Positions 6,408 to 6,690 of a stretch of DNA of 6,690 nucleotides are shown here, piece after piece; within the stretch, counting starts at the first letter, position 1, and each line of letters starts with the position of its first letter. The notes beneath the pieces are model-generated. The model saw nothing but the letters and a program-made list of their open reading frames with translations. It ran no database searches and was not told the origin of the DNA. The translations under genes and the position numbers were made by a program. The stretch lies in the NCBI GenBank assembly GCA_021414045.1, contig JAIOPF010000071.1:1-6690 (forward strand). Reading direction: 5' to 3'. This DNA is from Deltaproteobacteria bacterium (GTDB taxonomy: Bacteria > UBA10199 > DSSB01).

Positions 6408-6690
6408 ATGTTAGACAGGATTATCCAAGGCAGGCTTTCCAATAGTTCCAAGAGCATTCTCCTCCTCGGCGCCCGCCAAGTCGGCAAATCAACCTTGGCG
6501 CGCTCCCTAAATCCCGATCTCATCATCAACTTAGCGGACGAGGCCTTGTATTTAGGCTACTCCAAAGATCCTGCCCGATTGAAACGTGAAGTCGCATCCC
6601 TCGATAAGCCAAGCGTAATTCTATTGGATGAAATCCAACGCGTCCCTTCCCTATTGAATTCGATCCAAGCGATTCTCGACAACTCCTCCC
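6408..6690 (+). CDS. AAA ATPase, AAA_14/DUF4143 type, 5' part only
   Basis: The reading frame runs open from the ATG to the window end, giving 94 residues. It begins MLDRIIQGRL. A Walker A motif GARQVGKST lies at 21-29 and a Walker B motif VILLDE at 70-75, followed by IQRVPSLLNSIQAILD, the characteristic LDEIQ..P.....I...D run of the AAA_14 family, whose members usually continue to ~380-480 residues with a C-terminal DUF4143 domain. These ATPases are common, often patchily distributed and lack an agreed biochemical role. The start is supported by its position just before the conserved region; the ribosome site AAGGT is weak and 11 bases away. GC content falls along the fragment, from about 55% to 42% per 60 bases, lower than the preceding gene, which fits transfer but is weak evidence. 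Confidence 0.88.
   Translation, partial: MLDRIIQGRLSNSSKSILLLGARQVGKSTLARSLNPDLIINLADEALYLGYSKDPARLKREVASLDKPSVILLDEIQRVPSLLNSIQAILDNSS

Overview
The window looks like a stretch of chromosome from a Gram-negative bacterium of moderate GC content, perhaps an uncultivated deltaproteobacterial lineage such as Myxococcota or Bdellovibrionota. That placement is inference. It rests on an apolipoprotein N-acyltransferase (Lnt), which implies an outer membrane with lipoproteins, and on a secreted beta-helix protein with a cysteine-containing C-terminal sorting tail. No rRNA, tRNA, CRISPR array, transposase or integrase is visible.

Layout. From 49 to 1683 on the minus strand lies a 544-residue cytoplasmic TPR protein of unknown role. 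A 300-base divergent intergenic region with an imperfect hairpin (1835-1875) follows. Next, on the plus strand, is an unrecognised, histidine-rich, multi-pass membrane protein (2026-2982). It runs convergently into lnt (2960-4255, minus strand), and the two genes overlap by 23 bases at their 3' ends. The lnt reading frame carries all three catalytic residues but stops about 80 residues short of the usual family length. Divergent from lnt, across a 97-base gap containing nested dyad symmetry, is a 624-residue exported protein (4353-6227). It has a signal peptide, a right-handed parallel beta-helix, a choice-of-anchor-Q-type region, a DUF11 domain and a Gly-Cys/TM/Arg tail. A strong branched rho-independent terminator (6272-6322) closes it. 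The window ends inside the 5' part of an AAA ATPase of the AAA_14/DUF4143 type (6408 onward), preceded by a 6+6 bp inverted repeat.

How the genes relate. There is no clear operon; every neighbouring pair is divergent or convergent, except that the ATPase follows the surface protein beyond a terminator. The only plausible functional link is envelope biogenesis: Lnt acylates lipoprotein N-terminal cysteines, and the neighbouring surface protein has a C-terminal sorting tail whose conserved cysteine is the sort of residue proposed for processing or lipid attachment in MYXO-/JDVT-CTERM-like systems. That link is speculative.

The points most worth checking are the abrupt loss of the Lnt C-terminus at the junction with the membrane-protein gene (real deletion or assembly chimera), the unknown histidine-rich membrane protein, and the C-terminal sorting tail. 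I did not find a convincing new multi-gene system in this window.
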